This document shows, piece after piece, positions 8,805-16,298 of a DNA stretch of 64,000 bases. The stretch is from positions 62,001-126,000 of the forward strand of contig NZ_JALKCV010000006.1 of the NCBI RefSeq assembly GCF_023634065.1. Direction: 5' to 3'. The notes under the pieces were generated by a model, which saw only the letters and a program-made list of their open reading frames with translations, was not told the origin of the DNA and searched no databases. The translations under genes were made by a program, and so were the position numbers. Position 1 is the stretch's first letter. Each line of letters opens with the position of its first letter. This stretch comes from Microbulbifer litoralis. Its GTDB lineage: Bacteria > Pseudomonadota > Gammaproteobacteria > Pseudomonadales > Cellvibrionaceae.

Positions 8805-9917
8805 ATGAGTGATTCCCTGGACAGCCTGCTGCGTCCGTTCGAGCACAAATCCCTGAAACTGCGCAACCGGGTGGCCATGGCCCCCATGACCCGCACCGCC
8901 TCTCCGGGCTATGTGGCCAACGACCAGGTGGCCGGCTACTACCGCCGCCGCGCCGAGGGCGAAGTGGGCCTGATCATCACCGAGGGCACCTTTGTCGGCC
9001 ACAAGGCCGCCAACGGCTACGAGAATGTACCGGCCATCTTCGGCGATCGGGCCCTGGCGGGCTGGAAAAAGGTCGTGGACGAAGTGCACGCCGCCGGTGG
9101 CCAGATCGTTCCGCAGCTGTGGCATGTGGGTGCCGTGCGCCGGGAGGGCACAGGGCCGGACAAATCCGTGCCGGGCCACTCGCCTTCCGGCCTGTTCAAA
9201 CCGGGCAAGGCCAACGGTCACGCCATGAGCAGGGAAGATATCCGCGAGGCGGTGCAGGCGTTTGCGGAGGCGGCCAGGGCCGCGAAAGCAGTGGGTTTCG
9301 ACGGCGTGGAGATCCACGGCGCCCACGGCTACCTGATCGACCAGTTTTTCTGGGAAGGCACCAACCAGCGCGACGACGAATACGGCGGCTCGATCGAGAA
9401 GCGCGGCCGCTTCGCGGTGGAAATCGTCGAGGCCGTGCGCGAGGCGGTCGGCGAGGACTTCACCATCGTGTTCCGGTACTCCCAGTGGAAACAGCAGGAC
9501 TACGAAGCCCGGCTGGCACAGAACCCGGAAGAGCTGCAGCGCTTCCTGGCGCAGCTAGTCGACGCCGGTGTGGATATTTTCCACGCATCGACGCGGCGCT
9601 TCTGGGTACCGGAATTCGAGGGCTCCGACCTGAACCTGGCCGGCTGGACCAGAGAACTGACCGGCAAACCGGTCATTTCCGTCGGCAGCGTGGGCCTGGA
9701 CGACGACTTTATCGGCGGCAAAAACCAGGGCATGGGCGGCACCGCCAACCCCACCGGCCTGGACGAACTGACCCGGCGCATGGACAACGGCGAGTTCGAT
9801 ATCATCGCCGTCGGCCGCGCCTTGCTGCAGGATCCGAACTGGCTGGCGAAAGTGCGCACCGGCCGCGAGGACGAAATCACGCCTTTCACCAAAGAGGCGT
9901 TGGCGAGCCTGAGCTGA
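8805..9917 (+). CDS. NADH:flavin oxidoreductase, old yellow enzyme family (NemA-like)
   Basis: A 370-residue FMN-dependent ene-reductase starting at ATG 8805; the in-frame extension upstream crosses the divergent promoter and the HxlR gene. The TIM barrel carries LRNRVAMAPMTRT (FMN binding), GLIITEGT, the HGAHGYLIDQFF motif with the catalytic His pair region, and TNQRDDEYGGSIEKRGRF. Enzymes of this group reduce activated alkenes, N-ethylmaleimide or nitro-esters. The paired thiol-type HxlR regulator suggests a role in detoxifying electrophiles. A strong terminator follows, so it is monocistronic. Confidence 0.93.
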   Translation: MSDSLDSLLRPFEHKSLKLRNRVAMAPMTRTASPGYVANDQVAGYYRRRAEGEVGLIITEGTFVGHKAANGYENVPAIFGDRALAGWKKVVDEVHAAGGQIVPQLWHVGAVRREGTGPDKSVPGHSPSGLFKPGKANGHAMSREDIREAVQAFAEAARAAKAVGFDGVEIHGAHGYLIDQFFWEGTNQRDDEYGGSIEKRGRFAVEIVEAVREAVGEDFTIVFRYSQWKQQDYEARLAQNPEELQRFLAQLVDAGVDIFHASTRRFWVPEFEGSDLNLAGWTRELTGKPVISVGSVGLDDDFIGGKNQGMGGTANPTGLDELTRRMDNGEFDIIAVGRALLQDPNWLAKVRTGREDEITPFTKEALASLS

Positions 9918-9932
9918 GGCTCTCCGGACAAC

Positions 9933-9958
9933 AAAAGCGGCCGCCCCCGGCCGCTTTT
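9933..9958 (+). terminator. Factor-independent terminator after the ene-reductase gene
   Basis: An 11-bp perfect stem, AAAAGCGGCCG (9933-9943) with CGGCCGCTTTT (9948-9958), around a CCCC loop. It is symmetric, so it could act on both strands. Confidence 0.9.
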
Positions 9959-10022
9959 ACTTCAATTTCACCGGCAACTTGTCACAATGCTCCGGCGAGC
10001 AGACAGAAGAAGAACAGCGCCG

Positions 10023-10715
10023 GTGAATCCCCTCAAGATACTGCTGATCGAAGACAACCCCACCCTCGCCCGCCAGACCGGCGAGTTCCTGCAGGCCCAC
10101 GGCTGGCAGATCGACTTTGCCCACAACGGCCGTCTCGGCCAGCAGCTGGCACTGGAACAGGTCTACGACCTGGTGATCCTGGACCTGGGCCTGCCGGATA
10201 TCGACGGCCTGGAAGTCTGCCAGCGGATCAAGGAGCGGGCGCCGGTCAATATGCCGGTGCTGATGCTGACCGCCAGGGATGCCTTCACTGACAAGGCACA
10301 GGGTTTCGAAAGCGGCACCGACGACTACCTGTGCAAACCCTTCGACCCGCGGGAGCTGGCCCTCCGCTGCAAAGCGCTGACGCGGCGCAACCGGCTGTAC
10401 CAGAGCGACCGCGTCTGTGTCGGCGAGCTGACCATCCATCGCCGCGGGCACTGCGCCGAGAGAGCCGGGCAGCGCCTGCACCTGACAGCCATCGGCTTCC
10501 GCATACTGACACTGCTGGCCGAGGCCCATCCGGAGCCGCTGAGCCGCTCGGCAATCACGCACCATATCTGGGGCGACGATCCGCCGGAAACCGACGCGCT
10601 GAAATCCCATATCTACAGCCTGCGCCAGGCCCTGGACAGACCCTTCCCGTCCGCAATGCTCAAGACCATCACCAGCCTCGGTTACCAGTTGGAGGCACCC
10701 GATGCGGATCGATAA
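10023..10715 (+). CDS. OmpR/PhoB family response regulator
   Basis: From GTG 10023 the protein has 230 residues. It has a receiver domain with the acidic pair E10/D11, phospho-acceptor Asp54 in VILDLGLPD, the Thr in MLTARD and the Lys in CKPFDP, followed by an OmpR-type winged helix (residues about 130-228: LTAIGFRILTLL, HIWGDDPPETDALKSHIYSLRQ). The next gene, a sensor kinase, starts inside this one (14-base overlap). Unlike most OmpR proteins, the wing lacks the usual RGVGY and reads TSLGYQLE. The target is probably the downstream pfpI-like gene. Confidence 0.93.
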   Translation: MNPLKILLIEDNPTLARQTGEFLQAHGWQIDFAHNGRLGQQLALEQVYDLVILDLGLPDIDGLEVCQRIKERAPVNMPVLMLTARDAFTDKAQGFESGTDDYLCKPFDPRELALRCKALTRRNRLYQSDRVCVGELTIHRRGHCAERAGQRLHLTAIGFRILTLLAEAHPEPLSRSAITHHIWGDDPPETDALKSHIYSLRQALDRPFPSAMLKTITSLGYQLEAPDADR

Positions 10716-11958
10716 CAGCCTGCAGCGGCGCGTCTTCGCCACCTTCGGCGCCTTTACCCTATTGCTTTGCCTCATCTATACAGCCATCTGCGCCCTCGCA
10801 GCCTACGTCATTGAAGACCAACTGCTGGACAACCTGCTCGCCGATGAAGCCAGCCATATCGCGCGGCAGTATCGCGCCAGCGGGGAATTGCCGTCGCCGC
10901 GACTTCCCTATATCCGACTCTACTCCGACAGCAATCCGGCGCCCGCCGATATCCGCAGCGCCCTGCCCGCAGGCGCAGACAGGGCCGAGTGGTTCAGCGA
11001 TACCGATCGACACTTCCACCTGCGCAGATTACACCTGGACGACCGGACTTCGCCGATACTGGCCGCCGAGGTGAGCCGGCTGCTGACTGTCTCGCACCAG
11101 GCCGGCGGCCTGCTGTGGCTGGTTTTTTTCGCGTTGCTGGCCACTTCCGCCATGGCCCTGTGGGCCGCCTATCGAATCTCATCCCGCACCATCGCACCGG
11201 TGATCGCACTGGCCGGAGAAGTCGAGAGCCAGCAGACAGGTGGCGCACCGCTCTCCCTCAGTGCTACCGGCACCCACGATGAAATCGGTTTTCTTGCGCG
11301 GACCCTGGAGACCACGTTCAACCAGCTCAAACTCGCCCTGCAGCGCGAGTCCGAATTTACCCGCGACGCCAGCCACGAACTGCGCACCGCGATCAGCATC
11401 ACCAGGAACACCCTGGCACTCTCCCGGCAGCGGGAACTGTCACAACGCGAAAAGAATGAGCTCCACAACACGGTGGAGGGAATGGAACACACCGTCTCGG
11501 CACTGCTGGCGCTGGCCAGGGCCGAATCCATAGAGAGGCAGCCGCTGGAACTCCGGCCACTGCTGGAGGAGCGCATACTCGCCCAGCACCGCAGGATTGC
11601 AGAAATGCAGTTCCGGGTTCGGCTGGACCTGGCGGACCAGTATCGCACCTGCGGCAACCGCCACCTCGCCGCGCTGCTGATCGACAATCTGCTCAACAAT
11701 GCCATGCGTCACGCGGCGCATCCCGAGCTGCATATCTATGCCGCTGGGGAAACCCTGGTTTTTGAAAACCCTGTCGCGGAAACCTTTGATACGGACAGAT
11801 CTTTTCTCCCGAGACAAAAAGGCAAGCAGAGTGACGGCCTCGGCCAGGGGCTGTTCCTGGTCAGGAGAATACTGGCAGCGTTGGAGTGGGACTCGAGCGT
11901 CGACTGTGCCGACGGATTTTTCCGGTGCGTCATCAAACCGGCAAACTCCACAGTCTGA
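10702..11958 (+). CDS. Sensor histidine kinase
   Basis: 418 residues with an N-terminal membrane segment (about 10-36), a periplasmic domain of about 95 residues and a second membrane segment (about 133-155). A HAMP-like linker, the H-box FTRDASHELRTAIS (His225), the N-box LLIDNLLNNAMRHA and the G-box SDGLGQGLFLV follow. The usual D-x-G-x-G box is replaced by VFENPVAE, a variant seen in some short kinases. A GGAGG ribosome site lies inside the response regulator gene, so the pair is coupled. The periplasmic sensor domain is not recognisable, so the signal is unknown. Confidence 0.92.
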   Translation: MRIDNSLQRRVFATFGAFTLLLCLIYTAICALAAYVIEDQLLDNLLADEASHIARQYRASGELPSPRLPYIRLYSDSNPAPADIRSALPAGADRAEWFSDTDRHFHLRRLHLDDRTSPILAAEVSRLLTVSHQAGGLLWLVFFALLATSAMALWAAYRISSRTIAPVIALAGEVESQQTGGAPLSLSATGTHDEIGFLARTLETTFNQLKLALQRESEFTRDASHELRTAISITRNTLALSRQRELSQREKNELHNTVEGMEHTVSALLALARAESIERQPLELRPLLEERILAQHRRIAEMQFRVRLDLADQYRTCGNRHLAALLIDNLLNNAMRHAAHPELHIYAAGETLVFENPVAETFDTDRSFLPRQKGKQSDGLGQGLFLVRRILAALEWDSSVDCADGFFRCVIKPANSTV

Positions 11959-12010
11959 GCCGAAATCCCCGCATTTTCACCCGCACTTTACCGACCGCCA
12001 CTCAAGGTGG

Positions 12011-12027
12011 CTCCTGCCAAACAGGAG
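12011..12027 (+). promoter_or_regulatory. Hairpin covering the ribosome site of the next gene
   Basis: CTCCTG (12011-12016) is a perfect complement of CAGGAG (12022-12027), which is the Shine-Dalgarno sequence nine bases before ATG 12037. The stem could mask the ribosome site in a temperature- or ligand-dependent way. This is inferred from base pairing only. Confidence 0.45.
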
Positions 12028-12036
12028 AATCACACC

Positions 12037-13113
12037 ATGGTAAAGAAACTGCTACTTGTCTTTTCAATTCTTGTTTTATCACTGGCCGGCACCGGCCTGT
12101 GGCTGAAGGGCCTGATTCCACCGCCGCAGAATCACCAGCTTCTGGCCCGGACCCTGCCCACCGACCTGGGTTACCTGCAGCAGAGGCCAACCGAAAACCG
12201 CGGCAAGATACTCGCGGTGGTCACCAGTGCCGACACCATGGGCAGCGGCGGGAACCCTACCGGCTATGAGCTGACGGAACTGTCCCGCCCCTACTATGTA
12301 TTTACCGCCAACGGCTTCCAGGTAGAGATCGCCAGCCCCGCCGGCGGAAGACCCGGGGCCGTGATTGATAAGGACGATATGGGTCCCTTCGACTACGCCT
12401 TCCTCAACGACCCCGAGGCGCAACGCAAAGTCGACAACAGCACCCCGGTGGAGCGGGTTTCAGCGGCAGACTATCGGGGCGTATTCTTTGTCGGTGGCAA
12501 GGGCGCCATGTACGACTTCCCCGACAACCCGGCCATACAGCGCCTGGTTCGCGATTTCTACAGCGACGGCAAACTGATCGGTGCCGTGTGCCACGGGCCC
12601 GCAGCGCTGGCCAATGTCGCGCTGGAAAACGGCGAGCCGCTGGTGGCCGGCCGCCGGGTGACGGGCTTTACCAACGAGGAGGAACTGTTTCTGATTCCCG
12701 ATGCACGGCAAGTGTTTCCGTTTTTACTGGAGGACGGCTTGCGCAACAGCGGCGCAATTTTCGAGCCGGGCCCGGCCTATCTGGCGCAGGTCAGCATCGA
12801 CGGCCAATTGCTGACCGGACAGAACCCCTGGTCAACCTGGCCACTGGCCGAAGCGATGGTGGCAGCACTGGGCTATCAACCCGTTCCGCGGGCTATCACA
12901 CCGGCGGAAAACACCGTTGAGATACTGCTGGCCTATGAGCGACAGGGAATAGCGACGGCCGCGGAAAGGCTGCGCCAGATTGTCGCGCAGAAGGGTGACA
13001 GGGTCGACCGGCGCCTGCTGGCAATGCACGGTGTGGTGGCCGCGATGCGCGGCGAGTTTCGGAAGTCTGTGGATATTGTGCGACTGGCAGCACAGGCCAG
13101 GCGCTACGACTAG
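12037..13113 (+). CDS. Membrane-anchored DJ-1/PfpI family protein
   Basis: A 358-residue protein starting at ATG 12037 behind CAGGAG. Residues 5-25 form one hydrophobic segment, a membrane anchor or uncleaved signal. Residues about 45-275 are a class I glutamine amidotransferase-like DJ-1/PfpI domain of the Hsp31/chaperone-deglycase type, with the nucleophile elbow Cys-His in GAVCHGPAAL and GGKGAMYDFPD. Residues about 285-358 are a helical tail not found in ordinary PfpI proteins. It lies 78 bp downstream of the sensor kinase and probably belongs to the same regulon. Likely roles are protein or carbonyl stress defence at the membrane; activity is not certain. Confidence 0.85.
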   Translation: MVKKLLLVFSILVLSLAGTGLWLKGLIPPPQNHQLLARTLPTDLGYLQQRPTENRGKILAVVTSADTMGSGGNPTGYELTELSRPYYVFTANGFQVEIASPAGGRPGAVIDKDDMGPFDYAFLNDPEAQRKVDNSTPVERVSAADYRGVFFVGGKGAMYDFPDNPAIQRLVRDFYSDGKLIGAVCHGPAALANVALENGEPLVAGRRVTGFTNEEELFLIPDARQVFPFLLEDGLRNSGAIFEPGPAYLAQVSIDGQLLTGQNPWSTWPLAEAMVAALGYQPVPRAITPAENTVEILLAYERQGIATAAERLRQIVAQKGDRVDRRLLAMHGVVAAMRGEFRKSVDIVRLAAQARRYD

Positions 13114-13273
13114 TGGTCCATGCGGAAAGTTTGGTGACTAAGGAGCACAGCCAAAGTGTTCAGGTCAAGGCGAGAAAGCGCTGGAATAGCAGCGTTATTT
13201 CAAACTTTCTCAACGCAGAGCTGGACGATTTGGCGAAGCGAACTGTTACCTAACTTTGCGAGCGGCCCACTAG
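13110..13273. repeat. MITE-like element with terminal inverted repeats
   Basis: The segment begins with CTAGTGGTCCATGCGG, then AAAGTT and GGT. Its far end, read on the other strand, begins CTAGTGGGCCGCTCGC, then AAAGTT and GGT (about 22 of 29 positions match). It is 164 bp, with no coding capacity. The CTAG tips provide the TAG stop codons of both flanking convergent genes (PfpI-like and folK). The size and termini fit a miniature element mobilised by a transposase encoded elsewhere; CTAG could be the target duplication. Copy number cannot be judged from one window. Confidence 0.6.
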
Positions 13274-13767
13274 GGCCAGTCAAATTCCACCGGCCACAGC
13301 TTCTGTTTCGACTTGTCGTACTCGGCCCACATCTGCGCAAAGGTCTGGCCAGTGAGCGGGTGCCGGTGCTGCGGTGCCAGCTCCGCCAGCGGCTGCAATA
13401 CAAAAGCATTTTTCTGTATTTCGCCGCGCGGCAGTTTGACACCGTCGATGGTGCCGGTGAGGTCGTCGTAGGTGAGGATATCGATATCCAGGGTGCGGGC
13501 ACTGAACTTGGGGCCGGCGCGCAGGCGGCCGTTGGCGTCTTCGATGCCGCGCAGGAACAGCGCCAGCCGCCCCACCGGCAGGTCGGTGTGAATACCCACC
13601 ACCAGGTTGTAGAAATCGTCGCCGTCGAAACCCACCGCCTCGCTCTCGAACACCCGCGATACCCGCAGCGTGCCGAACTCCGCCGCCAGTGCATCGAGGC
13701 CGGAGCGGATATGGCGCTCGCGATCGATATTGCTGCCGAGACTCAGGAACACCTCTGCCACGATCAC
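13270..13767 (-). CDS. folK: 2-amino-4-hydroxy-6-hydroxymethyldihydropteridine diphosphokinase
   Basis: 165 residues with the HPPK motifs LSLGSNIDRERHI, FYNLVVGIHTDL and the signature RTLDIDIL, whose Asp residues bind magnesium. It transfers pyrophosphate from ATP to the pterin in folate synthesis, after FolB. The start overlaps the folB stop by four bases (ATGA), so it is translationally coupled. Its TAG stop lies in the tip of the repeat element at 13110-13273, which may have replaced the original C-terminus. Confidence 0.95.
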   Translation of the reverse strand: MIVAEVFLSLGSNIDRERHIRSGLDALAAEFGTLRVSRVFESEAVGFDGDDFYNLVVGIHTDLPVGRLALFLRGIEDANGRLRAGPKFSARTLDIDILTYDDLTGTIDGVKLPRGEIQKNAFVLQPLAELAPQHRHPLTGQTFAQMWAEYDKSKQKLWPVEFDWP

Positions 13768-14171
13768 ACTCCGTTCGGCGCGGACGCGACAGCGGACGCC
13801 GGGCGTGCGCCCGCAGCGGGCAAAGAGCCGCGCTCGATGATGACCCCCACATCCCGGGAGCCGCGCACGGCGCCGGGCTTGGACAGGCGCAGGCGCAGCC
13901 AGCCGACGTTGAACTCGTCGCGCACGATGGCCGCGGCCTGTTCCGCCATGGTCTCCACCAGCAGGAACTCGCTGCCCTCGATAAACGCGATCAGTCGCTT
14001 GGCCACGGCCTTGTAGTTGAGCGTGTGCGCGATATCGTCCGTGCGCGCGGCCTCGCTGATATCGAATGCCATTTCCAGGTCCAGGCTGACAGTCTGGCGC
14101 ACTTCGCGCTCCCAGTCGTAGATACCGATGATGGTATCCACCTTCAGGTCCCTTATATAGACAATGTCCAT
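13764..14171 (-). CDS. folB: Dihydroneopterin aldolase
   Basis: 135 residues from ATG 14171, giving the conserved start MDIVYIRDLKVDTIIGIYDWERE. The catalytic region LNYKAVAKRLIAFIEGSEFLLVETMAEQ and the Lys in LRLSKPGAV are present. It converts dihydroneopterin to the FolK substrate. The in-frame extension into tsaD is not conserved. It sits 20 bp downstream of tsaD and overlaps folK by four bases. The family-typical neighbour plsY is absent here. The Ala/Pro-rich tail (about 20 residues) is longer than usual. Confidence 0.95.
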   Translation of the reverse strand: MDIVYIRDLKVDTIIGIYDWEREVRQTVSLDLEMAFDISEAARTDDIAHTLNYKAVAKRLIAFIEGSEFLLVETMAEQAAAIVRDEFNVGWLRLRLSKPGAVRGSRDVGVIIERGSLPAAGARPASAVASAPNGV

Positions 14172-14191
14172 GGGTTGGCTGAGACTCCCCT

Positions 14192-15220
14192 TCAACTCTT
14201 GTTTAACTGCGTCATCGGCCAGCGCGGCCTGACTTCTATATCCAGATCGGCGCGCTCGCCCGCTTTCAGGCGCAGGCTGCCGGCGTAGGCGATCATGGCG
14301 CCGTTGTCGGTGCAGAACTCGTGGCGCGGATAATAGACACCGGCACCTTCTTGCCGCAGTTTTTCTTCCAGCCGCGCGCGCAGGACCCTGTTCGCGGACA
14401 CTCCTCCCGCCACCACCAGGGTCTTGTGGCCCGACGCCTTGATCGCGCGACGACATTTGATCACCAGGGTGTCGACCACCGCGTCTTGGAAAGCCGCGGC
14501 GATATCGGCGCAGGTCTGTTCATCCGGCAGCCCGTCTTCCTGCGCGTGCGCGCGCACCGTGGTCAGGGTGTAGGTCTTGAGGCCGGAAAAACTGAAATCC
14601 AGCCCGGGCCTGTCGGTCATTGGCCGCGGGAAGGTAAAGCGCGCCGGGTCGCCCTTTTCCGCCAGCGCCGCCAGGCGCGGGCCGCCGGGGTAATCGAGGT
14701 CCAGCATCTTGGCGGCCTTGTCGAAGGCCTCGCCGGCGGCGTCGTCGAGGGACTCGCCCATCAGCTGGTAATCGCCCAGGCCGCGTACCTCCACCAGCTG
14801 CGTGTGACCGCCGGAGACCAGCAGCGCCACGAACGGAAAGGCGGGCGGATTCTCCTCCAGCATCGGTGCCAGCAGGTGACCCTCCATATGGTGGATCGCC
14901 ACCGCCGGGATGCCCCAGCCGTAGGCCAGTGCGCGGCCGGCGCAGGCACCCACCATCAGGGCGCCGATCAGGCCCGGGCCGGCAGTATAGGCAACACCGT
15001 CCAGATCATCGGGGCCGGTACCCGTCTCGCCCATGATCCGGCGGACCAGCGGCAGCAGTTTGCGCACATGGTCGCGACTGGCCAGTTCCGGCACTACACC
15101 GCCGTAATCCGCGTGCAGGCCCACCTGACTGAACAGGGCGTGACCGAGCAGTCCTTTTTCGCTGTCGTAGATGGCGACGCCAGTTTCATCGCAGGAGGTT
15201 TCGATACCCAGAATTCGCAC
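14192..15220 (-). CDS. tsaD: tRNA N6-adenosine threonylcarbamoyltransferase
   Basis: 342 residues of the Kae1/TsaD ASKHA family. The protein shows [14 protein letters not shown] at the N-terminus, the metal-binding pair in [23 protein letters not shown], the KAAKMLDL segment and [13 protein letters not shown]. With TsaB, TsaC and TsaE it makes the t6A37 modification of ANN-decoding tRNAs. It is divergent from rpsU, as in most gammaproteobacteria, and probably forms an operon with folB and folK. Confidence 0.97.
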   Translation of the reverse strand: MRILGIETSCDETGVAIYDSEKGLLGHALFSQVGLHADYGGVVPELASRDHVRKLLPLVRRIMGETGTGPDDLDGVAYTAGPGLIGALMVGACAGRALAYGWGIPAVAIHHMEGHLLAPMLEENPPAFPFVALLVSGGHTQLVEVRGLGDYQLMGESLDDAAGEAFDKAAKMLDLDYPGGPRLAALAEKGDPARFTFPRPMTDRPGLDFSFSGLKTYTLTTVRAHAQEDGLPDEQTCADIAAAFQDAVVDTLVIKCRRAIKASGHKTLVVAGGVSANRVLRARLEEKLRQEGAGVYYPRHEFCTDNGAMIAYAGSLRLKAGERADLDIEVRPRWPMTQLNKS

Positions 15221-15276
15221 TTGGTCTCTTCACTCGTGGCTGTCTGAAAAGGCGCCTATCATACTGGAAAACAGGG

Positions 15277-15305
15277 TTGCGATCCCGCCGGGGAGTGTTT
15301 AGAAT
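15277..15305 (+). promoter_or_regulatory. Promoter of the rpsU-dnaG-rpoD macromolecular synthesis block
   Basis: TTGCGA (15277-15282), a 17-bp spacer and TAGAAT (15300-15305) give a predicted start near 15312, about 80 bp before rpsU. It sits in the tsaD/rpsU divergent gap. Confidence 0.65.
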
Positions 15306-15393
15306 TTGCGCCCTCGCTGTGAACCGGCCGCCGGATAGCAGCTATCGAGCAACTGCCGGAATGGCCGAAGAAACGAATTTTACAGGTAAACGA

Positions 15394-15609
15394 ATGCCCT
15401 CAGTACGAATCAAAGACAACGAACCGTTCGATATCGCCCTGCGCCGCTTCAAGCGCTCCTGTGAGAAAGCCGGTGTACTGTCTGAAGTACGTCGCCGCGA
15501 GCACTACGAGAAGCCGACCGCCGTTCGCAAGCGCAAAGCTGCCGCGGCCGTGAAGCGTCACGCCAAGAAGCTGCAGCGCGAAAACCGCAAGTTCCAGCGT
15601 CTGTACTGA
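15394..15609 (+). CDS. rpsU: 30S ribosomal protein S21
   Basis: 71 residues from ATG 15394, the exact family length: [21 protein letters not shown] to [14 protein letters not shown], with the basic C-terminal half. The in-frame extension to 15277 crosses the promoter and was dropped. It is the first gene of the macromolecular synthesis operon. A strong terminator follows, which would set rpsU mRNA above dnaG and rpoD levels. Confidence 0.98.
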   Translation: MPSVRIKDNEPFDIALRRFKRSCEKAGVLSEVRRREHYEKPTAVRKRKAAAAVKRHAKKLQRENRKFQRLY

Positions 15610-15703
15610 TCGACTGCAGGCGCTACCGATTCGGCTTCCCACGGCTGGAAGCGCCCTGAGAGCGTAGCGTCACTGCAGGGGCCAGAGCCCACAGCGGTTA
15701 CCG

Positions 15704-15738
15704 AAACGGCGTGCGAGCCCGACTCGCGCGCCGTTTTT
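15704..15738 (+). terminator. Terminator/attenuator between rpsU and yqeY
   Basis: A 14-bp stem (15704-15717 with 15723-15736, one wobble pair), a CCCGA loop and a T5 run. It is equivalent to the known internal terminator between rpsU and dnaG in E. coli. Confidence 0.85.
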
Positions 15739-15829
15739 GCGTTCTGCGGCGCGGCATTCTCCACTGCCGGCGGACGCGCTATTCTATGTCTTTCTTCCTG
15801 ATAACAACCCAAAACCGGGATCGCGCACT

Positions 15830-16276
15830 ATGAGTACTCTCAAGGAAAGCCTGACCCAGGCCACCAAAGACGCCATGAAAGCCCGCGACAAGGAGCGCCT
15901 GGCGACCCTGCGGCTGGTCAACGCCGAAATCAAGAAAGTGGAAGTGGACGAACGCATCGAGCTGGATGACGCCCGCATCCTCGCCCTGCTGGACAAGATG
16001 ACCAAGCAGCGCCGCGACTCCATCGCCCAGTACGAGAAGGCCGGTCGCGCCGAACTGGCCGCGGTTGAGCAGGCCGAAATCGACGTAATCCAGGAATTCC
16101 TGCCGGAACAACTGTCCGAGGGCGAAATCGCCGAGATCGTCGCCGCCGCAGTGAAGGAAACCGGCGCCAGCGGCATGGCGGATATGGGCAAGGTCATGGC
16201 CCAGGTGAAGCCGCAGGTCCAGGGCCGCGCCGATATGGGCGCCGTCAGTAAACTGGTCAAGGCCCAACTGGGTTAA
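15830..16276 (+). CDS. yqeY: GatB/YqeY domain-containing protein
   Basis: 148 residues from ATG 15830, starting MSTLKESLTQATKDAMKARDK. It has the helical YqeY fold: RLVNAEIKKVEVDERIEL, an IEFL-type QEFLPEQLSE segment and the tail domain GASGMADMGKVMAQVKPQVQGRADM that resembles the GatB C-terminus. It is thought to have a tRNA-related or amidotransferase-accessory role, but the function is not settled. The position between rpsU and dnaG is conserved in many gammaproteobacteria. The next gene begins 22 bp later. Confidence 0.95.
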   Translation: MSTLKESLTQATKDAMKARDKERLATLRLVNAEIKKVEVDERIELDDARILALLDKMTKQRRDSIAQYEKAGRAELAAVEQAEIDVIQEFLPEQLSEGEIAEIVAAAVKETGASGMADMGKVMAQVKPQVQGRADMGAVSKLVKAQLG

Positions 16277-16298
16277 ACGCGAGCCCGAACAGCACTCT

